64,000 nt of DNA from Shewanella gelidii (lineage in GTDB: Bacteria; Pseudomonadota; Gammaproteobacteria; Enterobacterales; Shewanellaceae). Location: NCBI RefSeq assembly GCF_014647855.1, contig NZ_BMPZ01000007.1:62001-126000 (forward strand), written 5' to 3'. The notes under the pieces are model-generated. The model had not been told where the DNA came from, did not search any database, and was given only the letters and a program-made list of their open reading frames with translations. Positions 9,566 through 19,717 of the stretch are shown here, piece after piece; positions within the stretch are counted from its first letter, which is position 1, and every line of letters begins with the position of its first letter. A program made the position numbers and the translations under genes.

Positions 9566-10558
9566 ATGTATTGGCACGTACTCGCTATAGTATGGTTTGG
9601 AATACTTGCAACGTATTCCCCATTTAGTCATGCCGAACAGAATAAGCAAAAACCAAGCTTTTCAGAATATGTCGCTGAGTTAAAACAAGGTGCACTCGAT
9701 ACCGGGTTGTCTTCAGAGTTTGTTGAAAGCAATTTTGCAAAGATAAAACTGTTTAAAAAGGCGGTGGTGACTGAACAAACTCCGACACCTGTGATTGATA
9801 CAATTGATACTTACCTTCGCAAGTCCGTTCCGTCACACATATCTAGTCAAGGCGTAGCTTTATATAAAGAAAATGCAAAAGAGCTTGAACGAATAGGTAA
9901 GAAATACGGTATCCAACCGCGGTTTATCGTAGCATTATGGGGAGTCGAGTCCCGCTATGGTCAAACGATGGGAAATTATCCGGTGTTATCGGTCACGGCC
10001 TCTCTTGCTTATGAAGGTAAAAAAGAAGCCTTCTTTAAAAAACAGTTTTATGCCGCACTTGATATTTTGGAGAGCCAAAAGGTTGAGTTTAGTCAACTCT
10101 TGGGCTCGTGGTCTGGCGCAATGGGGCAAATGCAGTTTATGCCAGTAACTTACATTGCTTATGCCCAAGACGGTGATGGCGATGGCAAGGCAGATATATG
10201 GAATAATTTGAGCGATGCGTTTGCATCAGCGGCTTATTTTCTGCAGCAGCAAGGGTGGAAAAGTGAGGAAACCTGGGGGCGACAAGTTCAAATACCTTCA
10301 GATTTTGATCAAAGTTTACTTGGTATAGACAAGTCTAAAACGTTTTCCGAATGGCAAGCTTTAGGTGTTCGCCGTTATAATGGTTCTGATTTACCAAGCC
10401 GTGACGACATGTTGGTGTCGTTGATTATGCCGGATGGTGTGAAGGGCAGAAAGTACCTTGTTTACGATAATTATAAATCGCTCCTTGCTTGGAATCGGTC
10501 ACATCATTTTGCAGTTTCAGTTGCTTATCTTTCTGAGAAAATTAAAGCTGCGAAGTAA
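9566..10558 (+). CDS. Periplasmic lytic murein transglycosylase, MltB family
   Basis: The product cleaves the MurNAc-GlcNAc bond of peptidoglycan with 1,6-anhydro product formation. A signal peptide covers about residues 1-23 (ending PFSHA before EQ) and has no lipobox Cys, so the protein is soluble in the periplasm, unlike E. coli MltB. The SLT_2-type catalytic region shows ALWGVESRYG with the catalytic Glu, then SWSGAMGQMQFMP. The stretch DGDGDGKADIWNN looks like a metal- or turn-forming loop seen in this family. The start is ATG 9566, 6 bases after AAGGA (9555-9559), and the protein is 330 aa. It is 44 bases after ycgL and 54 bases before ycgN, so a three-gene transcript is likely. Confidence 0.92.
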   Translation: MYWHVLAIVWFGILATYSPFSHAEQNKQKPSFSEYVAELKQGALDTGLSSEFVESNFAKIKLFKKAVVTEQTPTPVIDTIDTYLRKSVPSHISSQGVALYKENAKELERIGKKYGIQPRFIVALWGVESRYGQTMGNYPVLSVTASLAYEGKKEAFFKKQFYAALDILESQKVEFSQLLGSWSGAMGQMQFMPVTYIAYAQDGDGDGKADIWNNLSDAFASAAYFLQQQGWKSEETWGRQVQIPSDFDQSLLGIDKSKTFSEWQALGVRRYNGSDLPSRDDMLVSLIMPDGVKGRKYLVYDNYKSLLAWNRSHHFAVSVAYLSEKIKAAK

Positions 10559-10581
10559 ATATTTAAGTTTATTAAATCTTG

Positions 10582-10593
10582 GCCCGTACGGGC
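10582..10593. other. GC-rich palindrome between transglycosylase gene and ycgN
   Basis: GCCCGTACGGGC is a perfect 12-bp palindrome in the short gap before ycgN. There is no T tract, so it is not a typical terminator; it may form a small hairpin in the transcript or be chance. Confidence 0.3.
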
Positions 10594-10612
10594 TAATGTA
10601 AGAAGTAAAAGT

Positions 10613-11053
10613 ATGTCGTTCTGGATTACCAAGAGTTTGTCCCAGCTTTCTTCAACGGAGTGGGAGCAACTATGCGATGGCTGTGGTAAATGCTGTTTAA
10701 ATAAGCTAATTGATGATGAAACTGATGAGCTTTACTATACCAATGCCACATGCAAATTGTTGGATAGAGAAAATTGTCATTGCATTCATTATGAAAGCCG
10801 CTTCAACTTTGTCCCACTATGTACAGAAATCACGCCTGATAATATTGATTCATTAACTTGGCTGCCGGACTCATGTGCGTATCGTCGTTTACTTAATAAA
10901 CGCCCTTTACCCTCATGGCATCCGTTATTGACCGGGTCGAAGGACGCAATGCATGCAGCGGGGATGTCTGTTAAAGGCAAGGTGGTCTGTGAAACGCAAG
11001 TTCAAGAAATCGAAGACCATATTGTCGTTTGGCCGATTAAAGATCTTGATTGA
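10613..11053 (+). CDS. ycgN: YcgN family cysteine-cluster protein
   Basis: YcgN (UPF0260) is a widespread 146-152 aa cytoplasmic protein of unknown function with a zinc/iron-chelating cysteine cluster. The pattern CDGCGKCC is at about residues 22-29, with further Cys in [25 protein letters not shown] and the C-terminal VVCETQV. The middle WHPLLTGS is typical of the family. Length (146 aa) is normal. A bidirectional terminator follows the gene. Its position next to dsbB matches the enterobacterial ycgL-ycgN-dsbB-nhaB-fadR region. Confidence 0.93.
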   Translation: MSFWITKSLSQLSSTEWEQLCDGCGKCCLNKLIDDETDELYYTNATCKLLDRENCHCIHYESRFNFVPLCTEITPDNIDSLTWLPDSCAYRRLLNKRPLPSWHPLLTGSKDAMHAAGMSVKGKVVCETQVQEIEDHIVVWPIKDLD

Positions 11054-11074
11054 ATCAAGCCGTTTTAGCCAATC

Positions 11075-11104
11075 AAAAAAGCCGACACATTGTCGGCTTT
11101 TTTG
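11075..11104. terminator. Bidirectional terminator between ycgN and dsbB
   Basis: An A6 run, the stem GCCGACA/TGTCGGC with loop CAT or similar, and a T7 run form a symmetric hairpin that can end ycgN on the plus strand and dsbB on the minus strand. Confidence 0.9.
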
Positions 11105-11171
11105 ATACTAAATATGCTTTATCAATTTTAACTAAGGTTGGCACTTAATGGCTTCGAAAGTTGATTCGTTT

Positions 11172-11699
11172 TCAATGAGGTACTTTGCTATATTTTGATA
11201 GCACAAAGCTGAAAGGCAATAACAAGATACAAATGACCAACATTACAGAAAAGACACCAATCATCCATTGACCCATTGTGATACCAAATAGTTGCCATGG
11301 GACTTCTGAACACATGCCTGTGGGCATAAATACTGATGGCAGCCAATCATGTAGCGGCATCCAACTAGGAAATTCAGGGAGAAATGGACAAGTTGCAAAC
11401 GGTGATGGGTTGGTTTGGATATCCACCAATTCGATGGCGACACTCAAGCCCCATGCAGCACTGATTCCCCAAATGACAAACCCTAAGCTACGAATTAAAA
11501 AGTGTTGGGGTTGTATCATTCCGATTAAGCCCGCAAAAATCAGCCCCATAACGGCGACCCGTTGGTAAATACACATTACGCAGGGTTCGAGATGCATGCC
11601 ATATTGGAAAAATAAAGCAATCACTTCTAGCAGGATCGCACCAATGGTTAGGGCAAGCCACGACTTACGAGAGCGGCATACTGATATCAGAGGTTGCAA
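11172..11699 (-). CDS. dsbB: Disulfide bond formation protein DsbB
   Basis: DsbB is the inner-membrane quinone reductase that reoxidises the periplasmic thiol oxidase DsbA. Four hydrophobic segments are visible. The first periplasmic loop has the redox pair C40-x-x-C43 in [10 protein letters not shown], and the second loop has C104 and C130, the same numbers as in the E. coli protein. Length is 175 aa. It is followed on the minus strand by a terminator shared with ycgN and lies downstream of nhaB, which has its own terminator, so dsbB is probably transcribed alone. Confidence 0.96.
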   Translation of the reverse strand: MQPLISVCRSRKSWLALTIGAILLEVIALFFQYGMHLEPCVMCIYQRVAVMGLIFAGLIGMIQPQHFLIRSLGFVIWGISAAWGLSVAIELVDIQTNPSPFATCPFLPEFPSWMPLHDWLPSVFMPTGMCSEVPWQLFGITMGQWMIGVFSVMLVICILLLPFSFVLSKYSKVPH

Positions 11700-11785
11700 G
11701 AATAACTCCTTTGAAAGTAGAGGCTAGCGTTATGAAAATACGAAAACTTTTTATAAGGTGAGGTTCAATCGTTAAAATTTGCAAT

Positions 11786-11812
11786 AAAAAACGCCTTCAT
11801 TGCTGAAGGCGT
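11786..11812 (-). terminator. Terminator of nhaB
   Basis: On the minus strand the stem GCCTTCA/TGAAGGC with a four-base loop is followed by a run of six T residues, about 55 bases after the nhaB stop codon. Confidence 0.88.
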
Positions 11813-11866
11813 CTTTACTCTACTGAATGTCACGTTTGTCGTCAACGTGAGATTGTAGTCACAAAG

Positions 11867-13450
11867 TTAATGGCCAGAGACAACGCCAGCAGCTTCTTCA
11901 GCTGTGTGATGCATGAGGATGTGGGCATCGTAGAAATATGCGGTCATATCTTCAAGCCACCCAAGTTGAATCGCCATCACACCAACAATCGAGAGTACAA
12001 TTGTGTAAGGCAGCGCCATCCATACCATTTTGCCGTAAGACAAGCGGATTAATGGAGCTAACGCTGAAGTTAGCAAGAATAGGAATGCTGCTTGACCGTT
12101 TGGTGTTGCGACAGAAGGAAGGTTTGTTCCTGTATTAATAGCTACCGCTAACATATCAAATTGGTCACGAGTAATTTGACCACTGAGCAGCGCAGACTTC
12201 ACTTCGTTAATGTACACGGTACCAACGAAGACGTTGTCACTCACCATAGAAAGCAAACCGTTCGCAATATAGAAAATAACGAGCTGAGTATTACCTTCAT
12301 AGCTAAGTGCCCACTGAATCACTGGACCAAATAGGTGCTGATCAATGATCACGCCTACAATCGCGAAGAAGACCGCAAGTAACGCGGTAAACGGCAATGC
12401 TTCTTCAAAAGCTTTACCAAGGGCATGTTCATCTGTAATACCGTTAAATGCAGTGGTGATGATAATAACCGAAAGGCCGATTAGACCTACTGCAGCAAGG
12501 TGCAAAGCAAGACCAACGATTAACCAAATACCGACGAGAGCTTGGACAACAAGTTTCATGTTATCGCGAGGTGTGCGTCTTTCATCTTCATAGGCTGCGT
12601 AGTCAAAAAGAATTTTATGAACAGCTTCAGGAAGCTGTGCGCCATAGCTGAATACTTTAAACTTCTCGACCAACACACAAGTGATTATGCCTGCGAAGAA
12701 TACCGGCACAGTGACAGGTGACATGCGAATCGCAAATTCTGCGAACTGCCAGTTTGCCTGTGCAGCGATAATCAAGTTCTGAGGCTCACCGACCATGGTA
12801 CAAACCCCACCCAGCGCTGTACCTACACCAGCGTGCATCAACAAGTTACGCAAGAAGCCACGAAAGTCTTCTAATTCTTGCTCATTTAGCTTGTGATGGC
12901 CATCAGAGGTATGGTCATGGGAAGCACCAAAGTCTTTTCCTGAGGCAACTTTATGGTAAATCGAGTAAAAACCAACTGCGACGGTGATGATTACAGCGAT
13001 TACAGTCAATGCATCGAGGAAAGCAGACAAGAAGGCCGATGCCACACAGAACATCAGAGAGACGATGATTTTTGAACGAATTCTCGTGATGATTTTCGTA
13101 AATGCAAACAGCAATAGCTGCTTCATGAAGTAAATACCTGCAACCATAAAGATCAGCAGCAGAAGCACTTCTAAGTTCGCTTCAATTTCGTGGAGCACTT
13201 GAGAAGGAGAGGTCATGCCGATAGCCACAGCTTCAATGGCTAACAAACCACCAGGTTGCAATGGGTAACATTTAAGTGCCATAGCAAGGGTGAAAATAAA
13301 CTCTAAAACTAAAACCCAACCAGCAATAAAAGGGTCTATGTAGAATAATACAGGGTTGATAACTAAAAATGACAGTATTGCGATTTTGAACCACTTAGGT
13401 GAATTACCTAAGAAGTTGTCCATAAACGCCTGACTCATTGTCACAGGCAT
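11867..13450 (-). CDS. nhaB: Na+/H+ antiporter NhaB
   Basis: NhaB exchanges cytoplasmic Na+ for external H+ at the inner membrane. The 527 aa product has about a dozen hydrophobic segments and the highly conserved stretches [56 protein letters not shown] and [19 protein letters not shown]. The frame extends 67 codons further upstream, but the ATG at 13450 has a strong AGAGGAA six bases before it and starts where the family starts; ATG at 13438 is a less likely alternative. A His-rich cytoplasmic or periplasmic loop ([18 protein letters not shown]) lies near residue 180. It is divergent from fadR, as in E. coli. Confidence 0.96.
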   Translation of the reverse strand: MPVTMSQAFMDNFLGNSPKWFKIAILSFLVINPVLFYIDPFIAGWVLVLEFIFTLAMALKCYPLQPGGLLAIEAVAIGMTSPSQVLHEIEANLEVLLLLIFMVAGIYFMKQLLLFAFTKIITRIRSKIIVSLMFCVASAFLSAFLDALTVIAVIITVAVGFYSIYHKVASGKDFGASHDHTSDGHHKLNEQELEDFRGFLRNLLMHAGVGTALGGVCTMVGEPQNLIIAAQANWQFAEFAIRMSPVTVPVFFAGIITCVLVEKFKVFSYGAQLPEAVHKILFDYAAYEDERRTPRDNMKLVVQALVGIWLIVGLALHLAAVGLIGLSVIIITTAFNGITDEHALGKAFEEALPFTALLAVFFAIVGVIIDQHLFGPVIQWALSYEGNTQLVIFYIANGLLSMVSDNVFVGTVYINEVKSALLSGQITRDQFDMLAVAINTGTNLPSVATPNGQAAFLFLLTSALAPLIRLSYGKMVWMALPYTIVLSIVGVMAIQLGWLEDMTAYFYDAHILMHHTAEEAAGVVSGH

Positions 13451-13685
13451 GGCTTCCTCTCTCAAAGTGTTTGGATTTTTGTTTTTGTTGAACACCACCA
13501 TGTGTTCGTGGCGCAGTATGATAAACCCATTGCGCTGCTTTAGATATATTAGAAATTCAAAAGTAAGAAGGTTTCGACGTTTCATACATTGTGAATATAA
13601 GACGTTAACGTTGTTTTTCTCACCAACGTGACGCTTATCTTTGAAGTTCACGGTATGTTACACAATTAGTTCCTATTTTTTGTCT

Positions 13686-13702
13686 CTCTGGTATGATCAG
13701 TT
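13686..13702. promoter_or_regulatory. Candidate FadR operator overlapping a -10 element of fadR
   Basis: CTCTGGTATGATCAGTT matches the E. coli fadB operator, as I recall it (ATCTGGTACGACCAGAT), at 13 of 17 positions, with the TCTGGTAYGAYCAG core intact. The embedded TATGAT at 13692-13697 could be the -10 box of a fadR promoter, which would give autoregulation. No convincing -35 is visible. Confidence 0.5.
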
Positions 13703-13736
13703 TAATTAAAACAGATAGCAATTGGATAAAAGGCTG

Positions 13737-14456
13737 ATGATCATCAACGCCAAAGGGCCAGCAAGTTTCGCAGAAAAGTACATTGTTCGCTCAATTTGGG
13801 AAAATAAATTTCCTCCAGGTTCAATTTTGCCGGCTGAGCGCGAGCTTTCGGAATTGATAGGTGTGACACGTACAACCCTTCGCGAAGTGCTTCAGCGCCT
13901 TGCTCGTGATGGTTGGCTAACAATCCAACACGGGAAACCAACCCGAGTTAACAATTTCTGGGAGACGTCTGGTTTAAATATTCTAGAAACGATTGCTGAC
14001 CTAAATCCAAGTGGTTTTCCACTATTGGTTGACCAGCTGTTATCTGCTCGCACTAATATCAGTGCTATCTACTTTCGAGGCGCATTAAAAAATAGCCCTG
14101 AGACGGCTGTAGAGGTTTTAAAGCAAATCCACGAGATGGAAGATACTGCCGAGGCATTTGCAGAGTTTGACTATCAGTTGCATCACCAATTGGCGTTTTC
14201 TTCTGGAAACCCACTGTACGTGTTGATCTTAAATGGTTTCAAAGGTCTTTATAGCAGAATTGGTCGTTACTACTTCTCAAGCCCAGAAGCTCGTCAGCTT
14301 GCTTTAGATTTTTACAAAAAGCTTGAGGTTCTTGCGAACGAGAACAATTATGTTGCTGTACCTGAGTTGATGCGAACTTATGGTATCGATAGCGGCAAAA
14401 TGTGGATGACATTGCGTGATGAGATGCCATTAGAAATGGCGCAAGATAACTCATAA
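13737..14456 (+). CDS. fadR: Fatty acid metabolism regulator FadR
   Basis: FadR is a GntR-family dimer that binds DNA in the absence of long-chain acyl-CoA, repressing beta-oxidation genes and activating some fatty acid synthesis genes. The winged-helix domain (about residues 1-74) contains an almost invariant stretch around [36 protein letters not shown] and the linker [18 protein letters not shown]. The C-terminal all-helical domain binds acyl-CoA. A TTG at 13722 in frame would add five residues, but ATG 13737 gives MIINAKGP, matching the family start, and exactly 239 aa as in E. coli. AAAGG precedes it closely. The candidate FadR site at 13686-13702 and the FadR box upstream of fadE suggest its targets. 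Confidence 0.97.
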   Translation: MIINAKGPASFAEKYIVRSIWENKFPPGSILPAERELSELIGVTRTTLREVLQRLARDGWLTIQHGKPTRVNNFWETSGLNILETIADLNPSGFPLLVDQLLSARTNISAIYFRGALKNSPETAVEVLKQIHEMEDTAEAFAEFDYQLHHQLAFSSGNPLYVLILNGFKGLYSRIGRYYFSSPEARQLALDFYKKLEVLANENNYVAVPELMRTYGIDSGKMWMTLRDEMPLEMAQDNS

Positions 14457-14514
14457 CGCCTTACTTTCTTCCGTGAGGTGGTATTCAATTCAGCGCGAGT
14501 ATTGCTTTGAGTTT

Positions 14515-14555
14515 TAAAAAACACCGCACCCTATTCGGGGATGCGGTGTTTTTTA
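14515..14555. terminator. Bidirectional terminator between fadR and ycgB
   Basis: A long stem AAAAAACACCGCA/TGCGGTGTTTTTT, with an internal CCC/GGG extension and short loop, has A and T runs on either side. It can end fadR on the plus strand and the yeaG-yeaH-ycgB operon on the minus strand. Confidence 0.92.
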
Positions 14556-14558
14556 TAT

Positions 14559-16085
14559 TTAAGGCTCTGAAACCTCTTCTTTGATTTCTGGACAGCTAGA
14601 AAGCACTTTGACTTCACCGTTATCACTTTTTTGTTCAAGCGTGACTTTAAAGCCCCAGAGACGATGTAAATGTTTTATGACTTCATGATGGCTATCGGCT
14701 AATGGCACTCGATTTGAGGGAATGTATCTGAGAGATAGTGAACGGTCACCGGTAATTTCAACATTGTGTACCTGAATATTTGGCTCAATATTCGATAAAT
14801 TATATTGCTGTGACATCATTTCTCGAATATTTCTATACCCTTGAGCGTCGTGTATAGCAGAGACTGACAAATGACTTTGCTTATCGTCATCTAAAATCCC
14901 AAACAACTTGAAATCTCGAATCAGCTTTGGCGACAAATATTGGCTAATGAAGCTTTCATCTTTAAAGTGTTTCATTGCAAAGTGCAGGGTTTCTAGCCAG
15001 TCACTGCCAGCTATCTCAGGGAACCACTCTTTATCTTCCTCTGTTGGATCTTCACAGATACGCTTGATATCAATGAACATGTTAAAACCAAGAGAATAAG
15101 GATTGATGCCACTGTAATAGGGGCTATTGTATGGCGGTTGTGCGACAACTGCAGTATGGCTTTGCAGAAACTCGAGCATAAATCTATCGGTAACTTTACC
15201 TTCGTCATAAAGGTGATTCAGTATGGTGTAATGCCAAAACGTCGCCCAACCCTCATTCATGACTTGGGTTTGCTTCTGTGGGTAGAAGTATTGCCCCATC
15301 TTCCTCACAATACGAACCAATTCTCGTTGCCAAGGCTCCAACAGCGGAGCGTGTTTTTCAATAAAGTACAGGATGTTTTCCTGAGGTTCGCTAGGGAATC
15401 GAATTCGCTTTTTCTTAACCTCTTCTTCAGGGTTTAATGGGATCGTTCGCCATAAATCATTAACCTGACTTTGCAGGTATTCTTCTCGCTCTTTCTGACG
15501 AATTTGTTCTTCTTTAAACGAAATTTCGGATGGACGTTTATAACGATCAACACCATAGCTCATCAGTGCGTGACAGGAGTCCAAAATATTTTCAACTTGG
15601 TCAACGCCATGCTTTTGCTCACACTCACTAATATAATTTTTTGCAAACACGAGGTAGTCGATAATTGAACTTGCATCGGTCCAAGTTTTAAATAAGTAAT
15701 TATTCTTGAAAAAGCTGTTATGGCCATAGCAGGCATGCGCCATCACGAGTGCTTGCATTGTAATGGTGTTTTCTTCCATCAAATAGGCAATGCAAGGGTC
15801 TGAGTTTATGACAATTTCGTAGGCGAGTCCCATCTGCCCGCGCTTGTAACCTTGCTCTGTTTCAATGAAGCGTTTGCCGAATGACCAATGGGTATAGCCT
15901 ATCGGCATGCCAATCCCTGCATAGGCGTCCATCATTTGTTCTGCTGTAATGACTTCTATTTGGTTTGGGTATGCGTCTAGTTTGTAATGGTTTGCTACGC
16001 GTTCAATCTCATTTTGGTATTGCTCCAGCAGTTCAAACGTCCAGTCAGGGCCGTCGTCAAGTGGTTTTCTTTTGTTGTTTCCCAT
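14559..16085 (-). CDS. ycgB: SpoVR family protein YcgB
   Basis: This 508 aa cytoplasmic protein belongs to the SpoVR family, whose biochemical role is unsettled; in E. coli ycgB is a stationary-phase gene linked to yeaG and yeaH. Family-typical stretches are GPDWTFELLEQYQNEIERVA at the N-terminus, MPIGYTHWSFGKRF, AHACYGHNSFFKNNYLF, and MNEGWATFWHYTILNHLYD with conserved His and Glu residues. It starts 8 bases after the stop of yeaH on the minus strand, so the two are translationally close. A bidirectional terminator lies just beyond its stop codon. GGGGGC precedes the ATG. Confidence 0.95.
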   Translation of the reverse strand: MGNNKRKPLDDGPDWTFELLEQYQNEIERVANHYKLDAYPNQIEVITAEQMMDAYAGIGMPIGYTHWSFGKRFIETEQGYKRGQMGLAYEIVINSDPCIAYLMEENTITMQALVMAHACYGHNSFFKNNYLFKTWTDASSIIDYLVFAKNYISECEQKHGVDQVENILDSCHALMSYGVDRYKRPSEISFKEEQIRQKEREEYLQSQVNDLWRTIPLNPEEEVKKKRIRFPSEPQENILYFIEKHAPLLEPWQRELVRIVRKMGQYFYPQKQTQVMNEGWATFWHYTILNHLYDEGKVTDRFMLEFLQSHTAVVAQPPYNSPYYSGINPYSLGFNMFIDIKRICEDPTEEDKEWFPEIAGSDWLETLHFAMKHFKDESFISQYLSPKLIRDFKLFGILDDDKQSHLSVSAIHDAQGYRNIREMMSQQYNLSNIEPNIQVHNVEITGDRSLSLRYIPSNRVPLADSHHEVIKHLHRLWGFKVTLEQKSDNGEVKVLSSCPEIKEEVSEP

Positions 16086-16093
16086 AAAGCCCC

Positions 16094-17362
16094 CTAAACA
16101 GCTTGCTTCTTGAACAGCTCTCTAAATACCGGGTATATGTCATCGGCTTGCTTAATATGCTGCACCGCCATATTGTCAAACTCTTGTTGTAATGCCTCGT
16201 ATTCACGCCATAGCGTTTGGTGGGCTCGGTTGGTAATTTCGATATAGCTGTAATAACGAACTAAAGGTAAAATTTTCTTTTCTAGCAATGAGTAACAGGC
16301 TGGGGAATCATCCGCCCAATTGTCTCCATCTGACGCTTGTGCTGCATAGATGTTCCATTCGTCTGCTGGATAACGCTTTTGTTGGATCTCATGCATCAAC
16401 TTTAGAGCCGATGAAACGATGGTGCCGCCTGTTTCTTGAGAGTAGAAAAATTCATGTTCATCCACTTCTTTTGCTTGGGTATGATGGCGAATGTATACAA
16501 CCTCTAAGTTTTTGTAAGTGCGTGTTAAAAATAGGTAGAGCAAGATATAAAAGCGCTTCGCCATGTCTTTTGTTGCTTGATCCATAGAGCCTGATACATC
16601 CATTAAACAAAACATCACTGCTTGGCTCGACGGCACTTCTTGCTTTGCAAAATTGTTGTATCTCAAATCAAACGTATCGATAAAAGGAACCTTGGCAATC
16701 TTTTGTTCCAACAGTTCAATTTCTTGTTTCAGCTGCAGAATAAGATCGGCATTTGAGCCCGGTGTATCTTCTAATAGCTTCAACTTGTTTTTAAGTTCTT
16801 CTAGACGCTTCTTTTTTCCAGCTGACATAGCGATGCGGCGTGCTAAGGAACCTCGCAGAGAGCGAACAATATTAATATTTGCTGGAACACCGTCATTGGT
16901 AAATCCTGCTCGGTATATCTGGTATTCCACCAACTTGTTGAGACGGTTTTTTTGTAAATTGGGCAATTCTAAATCTTCAAAAAGTAATTCCAAATATTCG
17001 TCTTTTGAAATCTGAAACACAAAGTCATCTTGGCCTTCTCCAGAATCAGAAGCTTCGCCGTTACCACTGCCTTGCCCCCCCCCTGAAGGAGGGCGCTGAA
17101 TTTGATCACCTCGTGTAAATTGGTCGTTGCCCGGATGAACTCGTTCCTTTACTCCACCTTGTCCTTGATGAAAAGTCGGTTCACTAATGTCTCGAGTGGG
17201 TATTCCGACCTTTTCTCCGGTTTCGATATCCGTGACACTTCGCCTCGTCACTGCATCGCTGACGGCTTTTTTAATCTGATTTTTATATCGGTTAATAAAC
17301 CGTTGCCGATTGACTGTACTTTTTCCCTTCGCATTGAGTCGTCGATCGATAAAATTTGCCAT
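16094..17362 (-). CDS. yeaH: YeaH/YhbH family protein with VWA-like domain
   Basis: YeaH (UPF0229) belongs to a conserved three-gene module with the kinase YeaG and YcgB. The N-terminus [19 protein letters not shown] is the family signature. A Gly/Ser/Gln-rich linker follows (about residues 85-110, [18 protein letters not shown]), then a von Willebrand A-like domain with a MIDAS-type [10 protein letters not shown] motif. The frame is open 15 codons upstream, but ATG 17362 is preceded by GGGAGG 5 bases away and gives the standard family start and 422 aa (427 in E. coli). It begins 50 bases after yeaG and ends 8 bases before ycgB. Confidence 0.95.
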   Translation of the reverse strand: MANFIDRRLNAKGKSTVNRQRFINRYKNQIKKAVSDAVTRRSVTDIETGEKVGIPTRDISEPTFHQGQGGVKERVHPGNDQFTRGDQIQRPPSGGGQGSGNGEASDSGEGQDDFVFQISKDEYLELLFEDLELPNLQKNRLNKLVEYQIYRAGFTNDGVPANINIVRSLRGSLARRIAMSAGKKKRLEELKNKLKLLEDTPGSNADLILQLKQEIELLEQKIAKVPFIDTFDLRYNNFAKQEVPSSQAVMFCLMDVSGSMDQATKDMAKRFYILLYLFLTRTYKNLEVVYIRHHTQAKEVDEHEFFYSQETGGTIVSSALKLMHEIQQKRYPADEWNIYAAQASDGDNWADDSPACYSLLEKKILPLVRYYSYIEITNRAHQTLWREYEALQQEFDNMAVQHIKQADDIYPVFRELFKKQAV

Positions 17363-17412
17363 AGGCACCTCCCAAATTGTCAGAAGAGCGTCGGGCTCTT
17401 CTGACAAATACG

Positions 17413-19347
17413 TTACGAAGACTTACGAACGCGTAAATACCACTCCGATAACAGCCTGACTTGTTTCTGGGTGTAGCCTTTTTCCATCATTCGGTTAACG
17501 AAATCATCATGTTTTTTCTGGTCTTCGGTTGAAGTTTTGCCACTGAATGAAATGACCGGCAGTAGGTCTTCTGTGTTTGAAAACATTTTCTTTTCGATGA
17601 CTGTGCGGAGTTTTTCGTAACTCGTCCATAGCGGGTTCTTGCCATCATTTCCTGCTCTAGCACGTAGTACGAAATTAACGATTTCATTACGGAAGTCTTT
17701 GGGATTACTGATACCGGCAGGCTTTTCTATTTTTTCAAGCTCCGAATTTAAAGCCGCACGGTCAAATAGTTGGCCGGTTTCTGGGTCTCGATATTCCTGA
17801 TCTTGGATCCAGAAATCCGCATAGGTGACATAACGATCGAAAATATTTTGCCCATATTCAGAGTAAGATTCCAAATATGCGGTTTGAATTTCTTTGCCGA
17901 TAAACTCAATATATTTGGGAATTAAATACCCTTTTAAAAACTCAAGGTATCGTTCGGCGGTTTCTGCTGGGAATTGTTCTTGTTCAATTTGACGCTCAAG
18001 AACATAAAACAGATGAACCGGGTTGGCAGCGATTTCTGTATGATCAAAGTTAAAGACTTTGGACAATATTTTAAATGCAAAACGTGTAGAGAGGCCTTGC
18101 ATACCTTCATCAACGCCGGCGTAATCGCGATACTCTTGATAAGATTTCGCTTTCGGATCGGTGTCTTTGAGGCTTTCACCGTCATACACTCGCATTTTTG
18201 AGTAAATGGAAGAGTTTTCTGGCGTGATGATGCGCGACAAGATGCTAAATTGTGCAAGGGTTTCTAGGGTTCCTGGTGCGCAAGGTGAATCAGAAAGCTC
18301 TGAGTTTGCGAGCAGTTTGTCATAGATATGGATTTCTTCAGAAACACGTAAGCAGTACGGGACTTTGACAATATAAACACGGTCGAGGAATGCTTCATTA
18401 TTCTTATTATTCCTAAAGGTTGACCATTCCGACTCGTTTGAGTGAGCGAGAATTATACCGGTGTACGGTAATGCGGAAAGGCCTTCCGTACCGTTGTAGT
18501 TGCCTTCTTGTGTTGCTGTTAGTAGCGGATGCAAGACTTTAATCGGTGCCTTAAACATTTCGACAAATTCCATTAAACCTTGGTTCGCGCGACACAATGC
18601 GCCTGAATAGGCATAAGCATCTGCGTCGTCCTGAGCAAAATGTTCTAATTGACGAATATCAACTTTACCGACTAATGAAGATATATCTTGGTTGTTCTCA
18701 TCTCCGGGTTCAGTTTTAGCGACCGCGATTTGATCGAGAACAGAAGGGTAGACCTTCACAACTTTAAACTTGGAAATATCCCCACCAAATTCATGTAATC
18801 GTTTGACGGCCCACGGTGACATGATGGTTTTCAGGTAGCGCTCAGGGATTTTATATTCATCGAGGAGTAGTTTTCCGTCCTCTTCAGAGTCGAAAAGACA
18901 AAATGGATGATCATTAACGGGGCTGCGTACACCATTGGCACTGAGAATATAAATGGGAACTTTCTGCATGAGAGCTTTCAACTTCTCAGCTAAAGAAGAT
19001 TTACCGCCACCAACAGGACCCAGTAAGTATAGAATTTGTTTTGACTCTTCCAACCCTTGGGCCGAATGTTTCAGGTAGGCGACAATTTGCTCGATGGAGT
19101 CTTCCATACCATAGAAGTCTTTAAATGCCGGATACTGAGAAATAAGACGATTAGAGAAAATACGGCTTAGGATCGGATCTTTAGAGGTATCGACAATTTC
19201 AGGTTCGCCAATTGCGAGCAACAGCCGCTCAGCACCAGAAACGTAAGCGCTTCGATCGGATTTACAAATATCGAGAAATTCTTGTAGTGAATATTCTTCG
19301 TCTAACTTCTTTTCATATCGTTGTTGATAATGCTCAAAAATGCCCAT
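17413..19347 (-). CDS. yeaG: PrkA-type serine protein kinase YeaG
   Basis: YeaG is a PrkA-family protein with an AAA+ domain followed by a C-terminal kinase-like region; in E. coli it is involved in adaptation to nitrogen starvation and stationary phase. Walker A is [16 protein letters not shown] (about residues 104-118), and [10 protein letters not shown] plus [19 protein letters not shown] are AAA+ features. The ATG at 19347 is selected over an in-frame upstream ATG four codons earlier because it matches the family N-terminus ([12 protein letters not shown]) and gives 644 aa, the same as E. coli. A GGGGGT precedes it. It is the first gene of the yeaG-yeaH-ycgB operon; the 370-base leader contains a perfect inverted repeat at 19389-19403. 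Confidence 0.96.
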   Translation of the reverse strand: MGIFEHYQQRYEKKLDEEYSLQEFLDICKSDRSAYVSGAERLLLAIGEPEIVDTSKDPILSRIFSNRLISQYPAFKDFYGMEDSIEQIVAYLKHSAQGLEESKQILYLLGPVGGGKSSLAEKLKALMQKVPIYILSANGVRSPVNDHPFCLFDSEEDGKLLLDEYKIPERYLKTIMSPWAVKRLHEFGGDISKFKVVKVYPSVLDQIAVAKTEPGDENNQDISSLVGKVDIRQLEHFAQDDADAYAYSGALCRANQGLMEFVEMFKAPIKVLHPLLTATQEGNYNGTEGLSALPYTGIILAHSNESEWSTFRNNKNNEAFLDRVYIVKVPYCLRVSEEIHIYDKLLANSELSDSPCAPGTLETLAQFSILSRIITPENSSIYSKMRVYDGESLKDTDPKAKSYQEYRDYAGVDEGMQGLSTRFAFKILSKVFNFDHTEIAANPVHLFYVLERQIEQEQFPAETAERYLEFLKGYLIPKYIEFIGKEIQTAYLESYSEYGQNIFDRYVTYADFWIQDQEYRDPETGQLFDRAALNSELEKIEKPAGISNPKDFRNEIVNFVLRARAGNDGKNPLWTSYEKLRTVIEKKMFSNTEDLLPVISFSGKTSTEDQKKHDDFVNRMMEKGYTQKQVRLLSEWYLRVRKSS

Positions 19348-19388
19348 AATGACCCCCAAAAAACATCAAGCAAATCGGAATTAGGGAC

Positions 19389-19403
19389 AGCTACACTGTA
19401 GCT
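19389..19403. promoter_or_regulatory. Perfect palindrome in the yeaG leader
   Basis: AGCTACA-C-TGTAGCT is a perfect 7-bp inverted repeat around one base, 42 bases upstream of the yeaG start. It could be an operator or a small mRNA hairpin. Confidence 0.4.
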
Positions 19404-19676
19404 ACCTATCTCTAATTTTAGACCTGATTCTTGAGAATGCTCATAAAAAAACAAATAAAAACAATGACAAATAGTTGCAAAAGCAACATTAGCATTTGTT
19501 TGTGTTGCATTCGAGGATACATAATTGAGATGGTTTTTAAGGAAGCTTGTTGCTTGATCGTTAAGCGCGTAAGAGTTATAGGTTGCTCTGTTTAAACAAA
19601 AATTATTCGTATTTACTGGGTTAGACGAGCTCAGTAGCAGTGTGTTTTGGATCGTTGTGAGCTTTCAATGAAAAAC

Positions 19677-19701
19677 AAAAAAGGAGCCGTAGCTCCTTTT
19701 T
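19677..19701 (-). terminator. Terminator of sodB
   Basis: The hairpin AAAAAGGAGC-CGTA-GCTCCTTTTT is followed on the minus strand by a T-rich tail, 17 bases after the sodB stop. Confidence 0.88.
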
Positions 19702-19717
19702 AACATATTAAGAATGA

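Larger units (their letters stand above)
19348..19717. other. Intergenic region between yeaG and sodB
   Basis: No coding sequence is seen here. The stretch holds the yeaG leader with a 15-bp palindrome (19389-19403), an A-rich segment around 19440-19475, and the sodB terminator near its right end. The yeaG promoter must lie here but I could not place it with confidence. Confidence 0.7.

Noticed and set aside
13451..13651. A 67-residue N-terminal extension of NhaB
   Set aside because: Homology and a strong AGAGGAA ribosome-binding site place the start at 13450.
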